A stretch of 64,000 nucleotides of DNA from Hyphomicrobium sp. (GTDB lineage Bacteria > Pseudomonadota > Alphaproteobacteria > Rhizobiales > Hyphomicrobiaceae), in contig JAIEMV010000013.1 in NCBI GenBank assembly GCA_019751875.1, forward strand, positions 62,001 to 126,000, written 5' to 3'. This document shows, in pieces, positions 43,963 through 52,989 of this stretch. Each line of letters begins with the position of its first letter. The stretch's first letter is position 1. The position numbers and the translations under genes are program-made. The notes beneath the pieces were generated by a model. It was not told the DNA's origin and searched no databases. It saw nothing but the letters and a program-made list of their open reading frames with translations.

Positions 43963-44466
43963 GTGAGTGCGGGCTTTGTATATCTGCGACCCCTCAATGT
44001 GGCAGTGGTGCGTGCCAGAGGTCCATATTCCCAGTCTGCGTCTGCGGCTTGGGGAGACATGTTCAGCTGGCTCCACAGTTCTGGGCTCAAGCGTGATGTC
44101 GGGACAGGCTATGGTCTGCTGCTCGATGATCCGCGCATTGTTGCCCCCGCGAACTGCCGCTATGAAGCATGTGTGGAACTCATTGAGGAAGCCCGGCGCC
44201 TCCTGCCGGTGACGTTTTCAATACGACGGTTGCCGGGCGGGGCGTATGTGCGAGAGCGGCACGTCGGTGGTTCTGTTGGTCTTTCGCACACGATTTCGAA
44301 ACTGCGTAACGAGTGGACGCCAGGCCAAAGCGTGGTGATCGACAGCCGGCGTCCGGTGATCGAAATCTATCTCGACAATCCAGATCTCGTGCCGCTTGAA
44401 AAGCAGCGCGTGGACGTGTGCTTGCCGGTTAAGGCAGACGACTACACGGGTCGCTCGGCAGCCTGA
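43963..44466 (+). CDS. GyrI-like (AraC effector-binding) domain protein
   Basis: A free-standing 167-aa GyrI-like domain: a two-strand opening VYLRPLNVAVVRARGPYSQSA, WLHSSGL, DDPRIVAPANCRYEACVEL, then PGGAYVRERHVG and a C-terminal strand ending IEIYLDNPD and VDVCLPV. Such domains bind small molecules, often in multidrug or DNA gyrase inhibition contexts. The start is placed at the GTG at 43963, which has GGAG eight bases upstream; earlier TTG/GTG codons give only poor extensions. Convergent, overlapping the glycosyltransferase stop by 25 bases. Confidence 0.75.
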   Translation: MSAGFVYLRPLNVAVVRARGPYSQSASAAWGDMFSWLHSSGLKRDVGTGYGLLLDDPRIVAPANCRYEACVELIEEARRLLPVTFSIRRLPGGAYVRERHVGGSVGLSHTISKLRNEWTPGQSVVIDSRRPVIEIYLDNPDLVPLEKQRVDVCLPVKADDYTGRSAA

Positions 44467-45116
44467 GCTGACGGGACGGAAAGAATTCGACGGCTGCGCC
44501 TGGAGCCGTGCGCGAGCCAGTCCTCGCCATCGTCGATGTCCGGCATTTCACGCACGAAGCAGACGCGGCTGCCGGCGAGGTTCCGCAGCGTTCCAGAGCG
44601 GGCCTCATGTGTGGACCAGCGGATGTTGCAAAAGGGCTTGAGGCGTCGCGGTCGACGGCGCATTCCGATCAGCCAATAGCCGCCATCGGGAGAGGGGCCG
44701 ATCACGGCGTCGTGCCCTTCGAGAACTCGAAAGGCCTGAGCAATATCGACCTGTGAGATGTCAGGGACGTCGGAGCCGATCACGATGACGGGGCCGCGCG
44801 GCACATCATCAAACACACGCTGCAGGCGCTGACCGAGATCACCGTTACCCTGCCGCATGCGTCGGGCACCAGATGGGAGTGCCGGGGATCGCATCTGCGC
44901 GTCAGGAGCGACTGCGAGGACCAGAGACCAGCGACGCGGGCTCGCCAAGCGCGTCGCGAGGCAGAAGGTGGCGTGGCGGTAAAACGTTGTTGCCGGGCCA
45001 ATGCCGATGCTGCGGGTGAGCCGGGTTTTGACGCGTCCGGCAATCGGCACCTTGACCATGATCACCAGTGTCCGCATGGGCATCATCGGTCGGGGGCGCA
45101 GGCACGCGCGCTTCAC
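44442..45116 (-). CDS. TIGR04282 family glycosyltransferase (DUF2064)
   Basis: A 224-aa GT-A-like protein: TLVIMVKVPIAGRVKTRLTRSIG at the N-terminus, QGNGDLGQRLQRVFDD, IVIGSDVPDISQ, and GPSPDGGYWLIG, which are the DUF2064 blocks (TIGR04282). It starts with GTG at 45116, overlapping the stop of the TIGR04283 gene (GTGA). These two families typically sit together, and the pair probably cooperates in sugar transfer. The acceptor is unknown. Confidence 0.88.
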   Translation of the reverse strand: MKRACLRPRPMMPMRTLVIMVKVPIAGRVKTRLTRSIGIGPATTFYRHATFCLATRLASPRRWSLVLAVAPDAQMRSPALPSGARRMRQGNGDLGQRLQRVFDDVPRGPVIVIGSDVPDISQVDIAQAFRVLEGHDAVIGPSPDGGYWLIGMRRRPRRLKPFCNIRWSTHEARSGTLRNLAGSRVCFVREMPDIDDGEDWLAHGSRRSRRILSVPSAQAAERPV

Positions 45117-45856
45117 GGCTGGGATAGCCGTTCGCGCGTTTCGAGGGCGGTTCCAAGCGCGGGTGCGGGGTCATAGATCCGTGCAATGCGCTCCGGGGCA
45201 AAGCCGGCGGCGTACATGGCAAGGCATCTTTGATTGCGCAGGATGCGCCGGGCGTAGCCTTCGTTGCGATACCTTACAGCGCTGGTGATGGCGTCGGCGC
45301 GCAACATCGTCAATCGATGGCGACCGATACGGCGCACGAGTTCGAGATCCTCCATCAGGGGCTGCTCGCTGAAGCCGCCGATCTCGTCATAGAGCGCGCG
45401 CGGAATCAGGAGGCCCTGGTCACCGTAAGGCAACCGGAAGAGGCTGCAGCGTGCGGCAACGGCAGCTTCGAGCAAGCGTGGCCTCCAGCCATCGTCGAGA
45501 AGTCGAAACCGGAACGCGGCGGCGGAGAGGGGAATTCGGCCGCTGTCCACCTTATGGATGAATTTAGCGGCGACAGTATCCCAGTCGGGTGCGAGCTCCG
45601 TGTCGGCGTGTAGGAAAAGCAACCAGGGAAAACGCGCGCGACTGGCACCGGCGCGTAATTGGCGGCCGCGCCCCGGGGCAGTCTCCACGACCTCTACGCC
45701 CGCATTTTCGGCGATTGTGAGTGTGCGGTCGGTTGAGCTTCCGTCGGCCACGATGACCTCGCGGACGAAACCATCCACGGCGGCCGGGATGAGTGCCGCC
45801 AGTGTCGGAGCAAGATCTTTCTCTGCGTTACGCGTGGGGATGATCACCGAAATCAT
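45113..45856 (-). CDS. TIGR04283 family glycosyltransferase 2
   Basis: Family 2 glycosyltransferase of 247 aa: ISVIIPTRNAEKDLAPTLAAL, VIVADGSSTDRTL with the DGSSTD motif, the DXD equivalent FLHADTELAP, and PYGDQGLLIPRALYDEIGGF and LMEDLELVRRI. It matches TIGR04283. The start ATG at 45856 begins at ISVIIPT; the longer extension is not plausible. It lies upstream of, and overlaps, the TIGR04282 gene and is divergent from the radical SAM gene. Confidence 0.9.
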   Translation of the reverse strand: MISVIIPTRNAEKDLAPTLAALIPAAVDGFVREVIVADGSSTDRTLTIAENAGVEVVETAPGRGRQLRAGASRARFPWLLFLHADTELAPDWDTVAAKFIHKVDSGRIPLSAAAFRFRLLDDGWRPRLLEAAVAARCSLFRLPYGDQGLLIPRALYDEIGGFSEQPLMEDLELVRRIGRHRLTMLRADAITSAVRYRNEGYARRILRNQRCLAMYAAGFAPERIARIYDPAPALGTALETRERLSQP

Positions 45857-45992
45857 ACGATCACCGATGGCATGAGCGGCGGCCCGCAACAAGCGCACGT
45901 TTCGCAGCAGTGGCCGAGGAGACACATTTATGTTCTTGTTATGTTCTTAATGAGGTGCTATTAGAAGGGTTCGAGCGCGTGAGGTTGCCCGC

Positions 45993-47105
45993 ATGGCCAG
46001 AGAAGCAGCAGACGTCTTGGCCGAAAGGACCGATGTGCAGGCCCCGGCAACTCGGCGGCGTGGGCGCGGCGCGCTTTCGAACGCATGCGGGCGTTTTGAG
46101 CCCGAAGCGCGGGTTACGTACGAAGACGGCTGGGACCTTGAAGAGGACCTGGCACCGTTCCGCACGACAGTCCGAACTGATGCGGCGCGCACGATTATCA
46201 CCCGCAACGACAGTCCCGATATCTCGTTTGATCGATCCATCAACCCCTATCGCGGGTGTGAGCACGGCTGCATCTACTGCTATGCGCGGCCATCGCATTG
46301 TTATCTGGGCCATTCGGCCGGGCTCGATTTCGAGACGCAGCTCTATGCAAAGCCGAATACTGCGGCGCTGCTCGAAAAAGAGCTTGGGGCATCGGGATAT
46401 GTCCCGGCGACGATGGCGCTCGGCACCAATACAGATCCGTATCAGCCGATCGAACGCGAACATAAGATCACACGATCGGTGCTGGAGGTGCTGGAGCGGA
46501 CGGGACATCCGGTGGGCATTGTCACCAAGTCGGCGCTCGTTTTGCGCGACATCGATATTCTGCAGCGAATGGCGGAGCGCGGGCTCGCCAAGGTTGCGCT
46601 CTCTGTCACGACTCTCGATCGGCACCTGGCGCGGCGGATGGAGCCGCGAGCGTCTACGCCAACGCGGCGCTTGGATGCAATCCGGCAGTTGAGCGAGGCA
46701 GGCATACCGACGGCTGTGATGGTGGCGCCTGTGATCCCCTCGCTCAACGATCATGAGATCGAAGCAATCCTGTCAGCGGCCAAGACCGCGGGCGCACAGC
46801 AGGCGGGTTATGTCATGCTGCGGCTGCCACTCGAGCTGAAGGAACTATTTCGCGAGTGGCTTGCAACCGAGGTTCCAGATCGGGCGAAGCGCGTGCTGCA
46901 CCTGCTGCAATCGATGCACGGTGGGAAAGATTATGTGGCGGAGTTCGGAACGCGCGGCCGGGGGCGCGGGGCGTATGCGGATCAGGTGGCGCAGCGCTTC
47001 CGGTTGGCCTTGAAGAGGCTGGGACTCAACGAGCGGCGCATTCCGCTGCGCACGGATCTGTTTGTACCGCCGGTGCTGGAAGGGGTGCAGATGCGGCTCT
47101 TTTGA
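45993..47105 (+). CDS. PA0069-family radical SAM protein
   Basis: The 370-aa enzyme has a radical SAM cluster loop CEHGCIYC (Cys 89, 93, 96) embedded in NPYRGCEHGCIYCYARPSH, a hallmark of the PA0069/SplB-like group, then LGTNTDPYQPIERE, the strand VGIVTKSALVLRD and the C-terminal HGGKDYVAEFGTRGRGRGAYAD. No reaction is known for this family. The start is the ATG at 45993. It is divergent from the glycosyltransferase pair and convergent with the GYF-domain gene. Confidence 0.9.
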   Translation: MAREAADVLAERTDVQAPATRRRGRGALSNACGRFEPEARVTYEDGWDLEEDLAPFRTTVRTDAARTIITRNDSPDISFDRSINPYRGCEHGCIYCYARPSHCYLGHSAGLDFETQLYAKPNTAALLEKELGASGYVPATMALGTNTDPYQPIEREHKITRSVLEVLERTGHPVGIVTKSALVLRDIDILQRMAERGLAKVALSVTTLDRHLARRMEPRASTPTRRLDAIRQLSEAGIPTAVMVAPVIPSLNDHEIEAILSAAKTAGAQQAGYVMLRLPLELKELFREWLATEVPDRAKRVLHLLQSMHGGKDYVAEFGTRGRGRGAYADQVAQRFRLALKRLGLNERRIPLRTDLFVPPVLEGVQMRLF

Positions 47106-47126
47106 AGTCGTACTTTTCGAAACTGC

Positions 47127-48743
47127 CTAGCCGGCAATGACGAGGCGAAGGGTCTCAAAGAGCAGGCGTTCGCGGGCCGCGTCGTCCTTCACTGCAAGAT
47201 GTGCGGTGAACCAGTCCTTGACCATTCGGCAGACGCGATCGCGTGGAGCAGCGGACAAGGCTTTCGGATCGGCGAACAGTTGAATGTCGGCCTGGCTCCA
47301 TCCGATGGTGCCCAGTTCGGCGGCGAGAAGATTATAGTCGGTCGTTTGAGGCGACGTGCGCGCAATCGGATTTTTCTGGCCGTCGATCACGGCAGTGAAG
47401 ACCGCGTTCAGTTGCGCATGAAGTGCCGGGCCCTCGGCCGGTTTCTGCACAAGGGCGGCGGCGGCGGGCGTCAGTTCGCCTTTGCCGATGAAATCATAGC
47501 AGGCGTCCACGCTCTGGCTCTCCATAGCGCCGAGATTGGTCACGAACGCTTCGGCGATGATCTTCAAGCGATCGGGACTGGCAGCGAGAGCTTTCGAAGC
47601 ATTTTGCCGACGAAGGACGACGATCGCTTCGACGAGTTTGCGGTTTATGTTGGCGTCGGGCTGGTTGGCAGCCCTCATTTCGCCGGTTTCCCGCACACGG
47701 TCCGCATACCATTGCGGGAACTCGGCTTTGGCGAGGCTCCAGAAAGGCGATGCCTGCCACTCCGCATCGACGGGGACTTGATTGGCGACAACGCCCGGCA
47801 AGGTGGCCGGGCCTGTCGTCTGTTGCGGTTCGGCAGTGGCGACGACGGGGGCGGGTTCGCTTGGCTTCGCTGTGGCCGCTGCCTGATCGGCGGGAGGACT
47901 CGCGGCGGTCGCGGAGGGGTTAGGCGCGGGCCCATTCGTTTCGGCCGGAGCCTCAACGACCGGCAAATCGGCGGTTGAGCCTGACGCGCTGTGAAGCGTG
48001 GCTTTGATCGTGTCGCGAAATGTATAGCCCGCAGCCGAGAGGCCGCCGATCGCGATCAGCAATCCGAGCGCTGCGGCCATGCCGCGCCCTTTTTTCGGAG
48101 CAGGTTCCTCGAACGAGGGCTCCATACGGAACGGTTCGAGCGCCGGTTCGTCGGAGGTGGTTGGCGAGCCGAATTGCGACGTGGAGCCGGCGGGTCGGAT
48201 GCCGCGGGTGTCGAACGAGATCGGCTGCGGCTCGGGCTCGTGCGACGTCGACGTGGTGGCTGCGCGCGAGGCATCGATGCGCGCGGCCGTTTCGCGCGGG
48301 AATTCGAAACGGGCGGGCTCAGGCTTTGCCGGTTCTGCTGCGGCTGACATGCCGGCGAACGAAGGTTGCGGGCGAGCGGCGGCGGAGCTCTGGAAGGCGG
48401 TCGCGAAGTTCTGCGACGACTGCGGAGCGGGAGACGGTGAAGCCGGTTCGGGCTTCGGTGTAGCGGTGGCGCCACCCGTGGGTGCGGCCGCGGGGCGCAT
48501 CGCCGTCGAAACCTGGGGTGTGATCGCAGCAGGCTGGGGCGGCGGCGGTGCCGGCGCGAGGTCGAAAACCGTCGGAGCAGGGCGCCAGTTGTCGAAACCA
48601 GGACGCCAGACGAGATCCGCCGTCCGCAAATGTCCGAGTTCAACCAGCTTCGTCATTTCAAGATGCGTCAGCGGGCCGTGCTGTTTGCCATCACGGGCGA
48701 GGTACCAGACGTTCTCCTCAGTCGTCGTTTCGGTCACGAGCAC
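47127..48743 (-). CDS. GYF-domain membrane protein with long disordered linker
   Basis: The 538-aa protein starts with a GYF_2/DUF4339 domain (VWYLARDGKQHGPLTHLEM, LVWRPGFDNW; about 12-55), which binds Pro-rich peptides. A Pro/Ala-rich linker of about 150 residues follows, then one TM helix (GMAAALGLLIAIGGLSAAGYTF, about 219-240), another Pro/Ala-rich stretch and a helical C-terminal domain (about 330-538) with conserved-looking PFWSLAKAEFPQWYADRVRET. The GYF domain faces the cytoplasm if the TM is single-pass. The function is unknown; it may sense or scaffold at the membrane. Confidence 0.82.
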   Translation of the reverse strand: MLVTETTTEENVWYLARDGKQHGPLTHLEMTKLVELGHLRTADLVWRPGFDNWRPAPTVFDLAPAPPPPQPAAITPQVSTAMRPAAAPTGGATATPKPEPASPSPAPQSSQNFATAFQSSAAARPQPSFAGMSAAAEPAKPEPARFEFPRETAARIDASRAATTSTSHEPEPQPISFDTRGIRPAGSTSQFGSPTTSDEPALEPFRMEPSFEEPAPKKGRGMAAALGLLIAIGGLSAAGYTFRDTIKATLHSASGSTADLPVVEAPAETNGPAPNPSATAASPPADQAAATAKPSEPAPVVATAEPQQTTGPATLPGVVANQVPVDAEWQASPFWSLAKAEFPQWYADRVRETGEMRAANQPDANINRKLVEAIVVLRRQNASKALAASPDRLKIIAEAFVTNLGAMESQSVDACYDFIGKGELTPAAAALVQKPAEGPALHAQLNAVFTAVIDGQKNPIARTSPQTTDYNLLAAELGTIGWSQADIQLFADPKALSAAPRDRVCRMVKDWFTAHLAVKDDAARERLLFETLRLVIAG

Positions 48744-49178
48744 GCCTCGTTGGATGCCTCGGTCAGGTGAAGATCGGCCGCGCGGTCGAATGAAACAAAC
48801 CGCGCCACGAATTCGCTTGCACCTATTTTGCGCAGATTCGTGGACTTTCGCATGGCGCGCGTCAATCGTGGCACGGAATTAGACTTTCTTGTTGGCTCAG
48901 GAAGGCTGCGGGAGCGGGAGCCAGCCGTGCTCCCGGCCCGGAGGGTTTTGGCTGCGGGAACCGTCGCGGGCTCACCTGCTTGGGGCCATTTCAAGGATTT
49001 GTCATACAATCCAGGCATCAACGCGGCGTTGTTCGGGCCAGATCAGGGGAATGGAGCGCCCGCATGACGCAGGCGATCGGCCGCGACGGCGGGCGCTTGC
49101 TGGCCTCGGGGGGCGCGGCTATAAGCCCGGCAGCCCATTCCCGATAATCGTTGCAAAGACCACTGGAGAGACCAGACG
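48744..49178. other. 435-base spacer upstream of ndk
   Basis: No convincing gene. It contains the hairpin CGGGAGC (48915-48921), a seven-base loop, GCTCCCG (48929-48935), and two copies of GGCTGCGGGA at about 48904 and 48951. A spurious 79-codon frame at 48828-49067 looks noncoding. The ndk ribosome site GGAGAG is at 49166. Confidence 0.4.
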
Positions 49179-49601
49179 ATGGCCATCGAGCGCACGTTTT
49201 CCATCATCAAGCCCGACGCGACACAGCGGAACCTGACGGGTGCGATCAACGCCGTGATTGAGAAAGCGGGGCTTCGGATCGTGGCGCAGAAGCGCGTGCG
49301 CTGGACGCGGGCGCAGGCGGAGAAGTTCTACGAGGAACACAAGGCGCGGCCGTTCTACGGCGAACTGTGCGATTTCATGACCTCAGGCCCTATCGTTCTG
49401 CAGGTTCTCGAAGGCGAAAACGCGATTGCGAAGTACCGCGAAGTGATGGGGGCGACGGATCCGAAGGAAGCCGCCGAAGGCACCATCCGCAAGCTGTTTG
49501 CGATTTCGAAGGGCGAGAACTCCTCGCACGGATCAGATAGCGCTGCCGCTGCGGACCGCGAGATCGCACTGAACTTCCGCCTCGACGAAATCGTCGGCTG
49601 A
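49179..49601 (+). CDS. ndk: Nucleoside diphosphate kinase
   Basis: Balances nucleoside triphosphate pools by a phosphohistidine ping-pong reaction. The 140-aa protein begins [21 protein letters not shown] and contains the catalytic His117 in [16 protein letters not shown], with the usual [15 protein letters not shown] and [16 protein letters not shown] blocks. Length is normal. A GGAGAG ribosome site precedes the ATG. A strong hairpin follows. Confidence 0.97.
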   Translation: MAIERTFSIIKPDATQRNLTGAINAVIEKAGLRIVAQKRVRWTRAQAEKFYEEHKARPFYGELCDFMTSGPIVLQVLEGENAIAKYREVMGATDPKEAAEGTIRKLFAISKGENSSHGSDSAAAADREIALNFRLDEIVG

Positions 49602-49630
49602 TGCCGTCATCGGATGACAACTTGAGTTTC

Positions 49631-49660
49631 GATCGGGCCCTCGCGGGCCCGATCTTGTTT
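49631..49660 (+). terminator. Intrinsic terminator after ndk
   Basis: GATCGGGCCC (49631-49640), loop TCGC, GGGCCCGATC (49645-49654), then TTGTTT. The ten-base perfect stem lies 30 bases after the ndk stop and 24 bases before the cobT start, so ndk and cobT are probably separately controlled. Confidence 0.8.
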
Positions 49661-49677
49661 CTGGATGCGAGGGACGC

Positions 49678-50697
49678 ATGATCGACCCGGAAAAGGTTGC
49701 CGCCCATCTCGATGTCCTGGCCAAGCCCAAGGGGAGCCTTGGCAGGTTGGAAGACCTGGCGGTTCGGTTGGGATCGATCCAGGGCACGCTGGCTCCAGAG
49801 ACGAAACCACGGCGGCTTATCGTGTTCGCGGGTGATCATGGGGTCGTGAACGATGGCGTCGGCGTCTGGCCGCAGGCGGTGACCGGCGCGATGATCGGTG
49901 TGATTGCTGCAGGCCGGGCGTCGTGTTCGGCGCTTGCTGCAGCGTTGGACGTGAGTGTGACGCTCGTAGATGTGGGATCGGCAGTGAGCGAGGCGCCGGG
50001 CGGCGGAGTTTATCGGGACCGGCGCGTCACTCGCGGCACTGCAAGTCTGGCGCACGGGCCAGCGATGACGCCGGATCAATTCTGGAAAGCATGGATGGCC
50101 GGACAAGCGGCCGTGGCGGACGCGCGGGCCGACGGGGTGCGTCTGCTCGGGGTCGGTGAAATCGGAATCGGCAACACGACGGCGGCAGCGGCATTGATCG
50201 CGCTCGCTTGCGAACAGGACAGCGATCCGCTCGTGGGCGCAGGAGCCGGATCGACGGCGGAGACTTTGGAGCGCAAGCGGGCGGTGGTGCGTTCGGCGGT
50301 GGCGAGGTCGCGGACGCTGATCGAAGACGATCCGGTGGCAGCGATGGCCGGCATTGCAGGCTTCGAGATCGTCGCGATGGCGGGCGCGATCGCGGCAGCG
50401 GGGGACGCTGAAATGCCGGTCGTGCTTGATGGCGTCGTATCCGGTGCAGCGGCGATCGTTGCGCAGGCGGTTGATCCAGCGGGGCTGGAGACGGCGATCG
50501 CGTCTCATGTGAGCGCGGAGCCGGCGCATCGAATTGCGCTGGAGCAATTGGGGTTGGAGCCTTATCTCGATTGGGGTTTACGGTTGGGCGAGGGTACGGG
50601 TGCGCTCTTGATGATGCCGCTGCTGGATGCGGCGGCGGCGCTGCTCAAGAACGTCGCCAAGCTCGACGAGGTTACAGCGGGGGCGGGGAGCACATGA
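49678..50697 (+). CDS. cobT: Nicotinate-nucleotide-dimethylbenzimidazole phosphoribosyltransferase
   Basis: Activates the lower base 5,6-dimethylbenzimidazole (to alpha-ribazole phosphate) for cobalamin. The 339-aa protein has LAKPKGSLGRLEDLA, FAGDHGVVNDGV, GEIGIGNTTAAAAL, and the catalytic Glu305 in LRLGEGTGALLMMPLL. Length is normal. It overlaps cobS by four bases (ATGA) and starts an apparent cobT-cobS-cobC operon. No cobalamin riboswitch is visible upstream. Confidence 0.96.
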   Translation: MIDPEKVAAHLDVLAKPKGSLGRLEDLAVRLGSIQGTLAPETKPRRLIVFAGDHGVVNDGVGVWPQAVTGAMIGVIAAGRASCSALAAALDVSVTLVDVGSAVSEAPGGGVYRDRRVTRGTASLAHGPAMTPDQFWKAWMAGQAAVADARADGVRLLGVGEIGIGNTTAAAALIALACEQDSDPLVGAGAGSTAETLERKRAVVRSAVARSRTLIEDDPVAAMAGIAGFEIVAMAGAIAAAGDAEMPVVLDGVVSGAAAIVAQAVDPAGLETAIASHVSAEPAHRIALEQLGLEPYLDWGLRLGEGTGALLMMPLLDAAAALLKNVAKLDEVTAGAGST

Positions 50698-51500
50698 GCG
50701 AGGTGGGCGTATCCAGTGCGTGGCATGATGCGCCGTGGCCGCGGGCGTTTTTCACCGCTGTGCAGTTTCTGACGCGGATTCCGGTTCCGGGCGGAGAGAC
50801 GCGCGATCTCTCGACGTTTCCCGAAGATATCAAGCGGGGCTTGCAGTTTTTTCCGGTGATCGGTGCGGTCGTCGGGCTGCTGACGGCATTGGCACTTCTG
50901 ATTTTCGATAGCGTGCTGCCGTTGCCGTTGGCTGTGATCGCGGCGCTGGCGGTGGAGGCGCGGCTGACGGGCGCGTTTCATGAAGATGCGGTGGCGGATT
51001 TCTGTGATGCGTTCGGCGGAGGCTGGACGCGCGAGGACGTGCTACGGATCTTGAAGGACAGCCGGATCGGGAGCTATGGCGCGCTGGGACTTGTTCTGGC
51101 TGTCGGTCTGCGGGCCGGCGGGCTGATGGCGCTCGATAATGTGTGGCTCGCGGCGGCGGCGCTGGTGATCGCCGGTGCTGTCGGACGGCTGGTCATCCTC
51201 GTCGTGATGGGGGTGGTGCCGCCGGTACCGGCGCGGGACGGTTTGGCAAAGGATGTCGGGCAGGTTGCGGATTGGGTCACGTTCTGGCGCGGGGCGATGT
51301 GGTGTTCGCCGGTACTGCTTTTTGCACTCATCCACGACTTCACCGGGATCTTACTGGCAGCGGTTGCGGTTGCGATGTTCGTGATCTGGTATCGCACATA
51401 TTTGGTGCGGCGCATCGGAGGCGTGACCGGGGATTGCCTCGGTTTTTCAGCCTATGCCGGTATGATCCTGACGACGCTCGCCTTGGCACGAGAGAGCTGA
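50694..51500 (+). CDS. cobS: Adenosylcobinamide-GDP ribazoletransferase (cobalamin synthase)
   Basis: Integral membrane enzyme of 268 aa that joins adenosylcobinamide-GDP to alpha-ribazole. Motifs are FLTRIPVPGGETRD, the Asp-rich GAFHEDAVADFCDAFGGGWTREDVLRILKDSRIGSYGALG and the tail VTGDCLGFSAYAGMI. Several TM helices (for example FFPVIGAVVGLLTALALLIF). The start at 50694 is chosen because it overlaps the cobT stop. A longer frame from 50571 is antisense-like and rejected. Confidence 0.95.
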   Translation: MSEVGVSSAWHDAPWPRAFFTAVQFLTRIPVPGGETRDLSTFPEDIKRGLQFFPVIGAVVGLLTALALLIFDSVLPLPLAVIAALAVEARLTGAFHEDAVADFCDAFGGGWTREDVLRILKDSRIGSYGALGLVLAVGLRAGGLMALDNVWLAAAALVIAGAVGRLVILVVMGVVPPVPARDGLAKDVGQVADWVTFWRGAMWCSPVLLFALIHDFTGILLAAVAVAMFVIWYRTYLVRRIGGVTGDCLGFSAYAGMILTTLALARES

Positions 51501-51503
51501 CGC

Positions 51504-52070
51504 ATGACTGTCGTGCATCTGGTCCGGCATACGGCGGTTGCGCAGCATTGGTCAGGGCGCTGCTACGGACAGAGCGACGTGCCCTTGAGCCGCGACGGGC
51601 GAAAGGCGGCGCGAGTGCTTGCCACTGAGATCCCAAAGCTTGGCGCGCGACGGCTGCATGTGTCGCCGTTGCGTCGCGCGCGCTTTCTGGCGGGGCTCAT
51701 CGCGCGTGAGGCTGGCAACGTCGAACTCGTCTTCGATCCGCGATTGGCAGAGTGCCACTTTGGAGCATGGGAGGGGCGTCCGTGGGATGCGATCTACACG
51801 GAGAGCGGCGACGCGATGATGGGACTCGTGATGGCGCCGGACGCATTCCGGCCGGGTGGGGACGGCGAGACGACATTTGCGATGCGAGACCGCGTGATGG
51901 CATGGCTCTCAGACGCCGTGCAGCTCCAGACTGGCCCTGTTGTCGCCATCTGCCATGGTGGTCCGATTGCAGCGATACGGGGTACGCTGTCGGATGCTGC
52001 AGTCAGTGAATGGCCCTCGCTGGTGCCGCGCTACGGCGAGGTCGTGACGATCGAGTTTTGTGGATCTTGA
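51504..52070 (+). CDS. cobC: Histidine phosphatase, probable alpha-ribazole phosphatase
   Basis: Branch 1 histidine phosphatase of 188 aa: LVRHT at the N-terminus (catalytic His), YGQSDVPLSRDGR, HVSPLRRARF, the acidic RLAECHFGAWEGRPWDAI and CHGGPIAAIRG. Position after cobT and cobS suggests it removes the phosphate from alpha-ribazole-5'-phosphate or adenosylcobalamin-phosphate. Starts four bases after the cobS stop. A more general phosphatase is possible, but the gene order favours cobC. Confidence 0.85.
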   Translation: MTVVHLVRHTAVAQHWSGRCYGQSDVPLSRDGRKAARVLATEIPKLGARRLHVSPLRRARFLAGLIAREAGNVELVFDPRLAECHFGAWEGRPWDAIYTESGDAMMGLVMAPDAFRPGGDGETTFAMRDRVMAWLSDAVQLQTGPVVAICHGGPIAAIRGTLSDAAVSEWPSLVPRYGEVVTIEFCGS

Positions 52071-52188
52071 GGCTCAGACCCGCCCCACAAAGTGCGTAAT
52101 CCCGGATCATTTTTCGCTCGCACGCGTTGGGGTGTTCGCAGCTTCAGTAGAGGCTCATGATCACGTCGACGGGCTTGAGGAAACGCTC

Positions 52189-52971
52189 ATGAAAAACACA
52201 ACGATGATCGCGGCGATAATCGCGGCGATGTTTGCAGTCCTTCCGAATTGGGCGATGGCGCAGCGCGACATCGAACGGTTCGACGAACGCTCTTTTTACG
52301 ACGACCGGCGAGGCGGGAGCTGGAATCGCATTGGTCAGATTGTCGTGAAGCCGCGCGTGGAACGCGAAATCATCCGCGTCAATCCGCGAGAGGACGCCTT
52401 CAGACGGGTTGGGGTCCGCGCGTTCGACGGCGATGTCGAAATCATCGAGCTCAACATGCGCTTCGGCAATAACGAGGTTGAGCGCGTGCGCGTCGGTAGG
52501 ATCGTGCGGGCGGGCACCGGTTTGCCGCCTATCGATCTGCCCGGACGCGCGCGGCGACTGCGTGAAATCGAGGTCGTCTATCGTCCGTTCGGGCCCGCGC
52601 GTATCGAACTCGTCGGCCGTGAAGGCGGCTTCGGTCCAGGTCCCGGCGCGGGCAGGTGGCAGGAACTGGGATGTGCCAAGGTCGGATTTCTGGAGGGCAA
52701 GGACGTCATTCGAGTCGGGCGCAAGGAAGGTGCGTTTCGTGCCATCAAGCTCTCGGTCCGGGGCAATAAACTGAGGCTCGAACGGCTGCGCGTCGTCTAT
52801 GCGAACGGTCAGGCGGAGGATCTGGTGGTTCGAACTGTCATTCCGGAAGGCGCAGAAACTAGGCCGATAGATCTTTCCGGCCGTCATCGCGGGATCGATT
52901 ACGTCGAATTGCGCTACTTGCCGCAGATCAGCTTCGGCGGACGCGCCACCGTGTGTCTATCAGGACTTTGA
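52189..52971 (+). CDS. Exported protein with two DUF2541-like repeats
   Basis: The 260-aa protein has a signal peptide (MKNTTMIAAIIAAMFAVLPNWAMA) and then two related beta-rich domains. The first (about 50-135) has REDAFRRVGVRAFDGDVEI and PPIDLPGRARRLREIEVVYR; the second (about 164-250) has ELGCAKVGFLEGKDVIRVG, EGAFRAIKLSVRGNKLRLE and RPIDLSGRHRGIDYVELRY. The second is the better match to DUF2541 (single domain in YaaI-like proteins). The start is the ATG at 52189 rather than the longer frame. Probably co-transcribed with the next gene. Confidence 0.82.
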   Translation: MKNTTMIAAIIAAMFAVLPNWAMAQRDIERFDERSFYDDRRGGSWNRIGQIVVKPRVEREIIRVNPREDAFRRVGVRAFDGDVEIIELNMRFGNNEVERVRVGRIVRAGTGLPPIDLPGRARRLREIEVVYRPFGPARIELVGREGGFGPGPGAGRWQELGCAKVGFLEGKDVIRVGRKEGAFRAIKLSVRGNKLRLERLRVVYANGQAEDLVVRTVIPEGAETRPIDLSGRHRGIDYVELRYLPQISFGGRATVCLSGL

Positions 52972-52989
52972 GACGGAGGAGCCACTGCC

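Noticed and set aside
48828-49067. 79-codon frame upstream of ndk
   Set aside because: It crosses hairpin and direct-repeat sequence and has no family resemblance or good start signal.
49602-49677. Cobalamin riboswitch ahead of cobT
   Set aside because: The spacer is only 76 bases and is occupied by the ndk terminator; no B12-box-like sequence is present.
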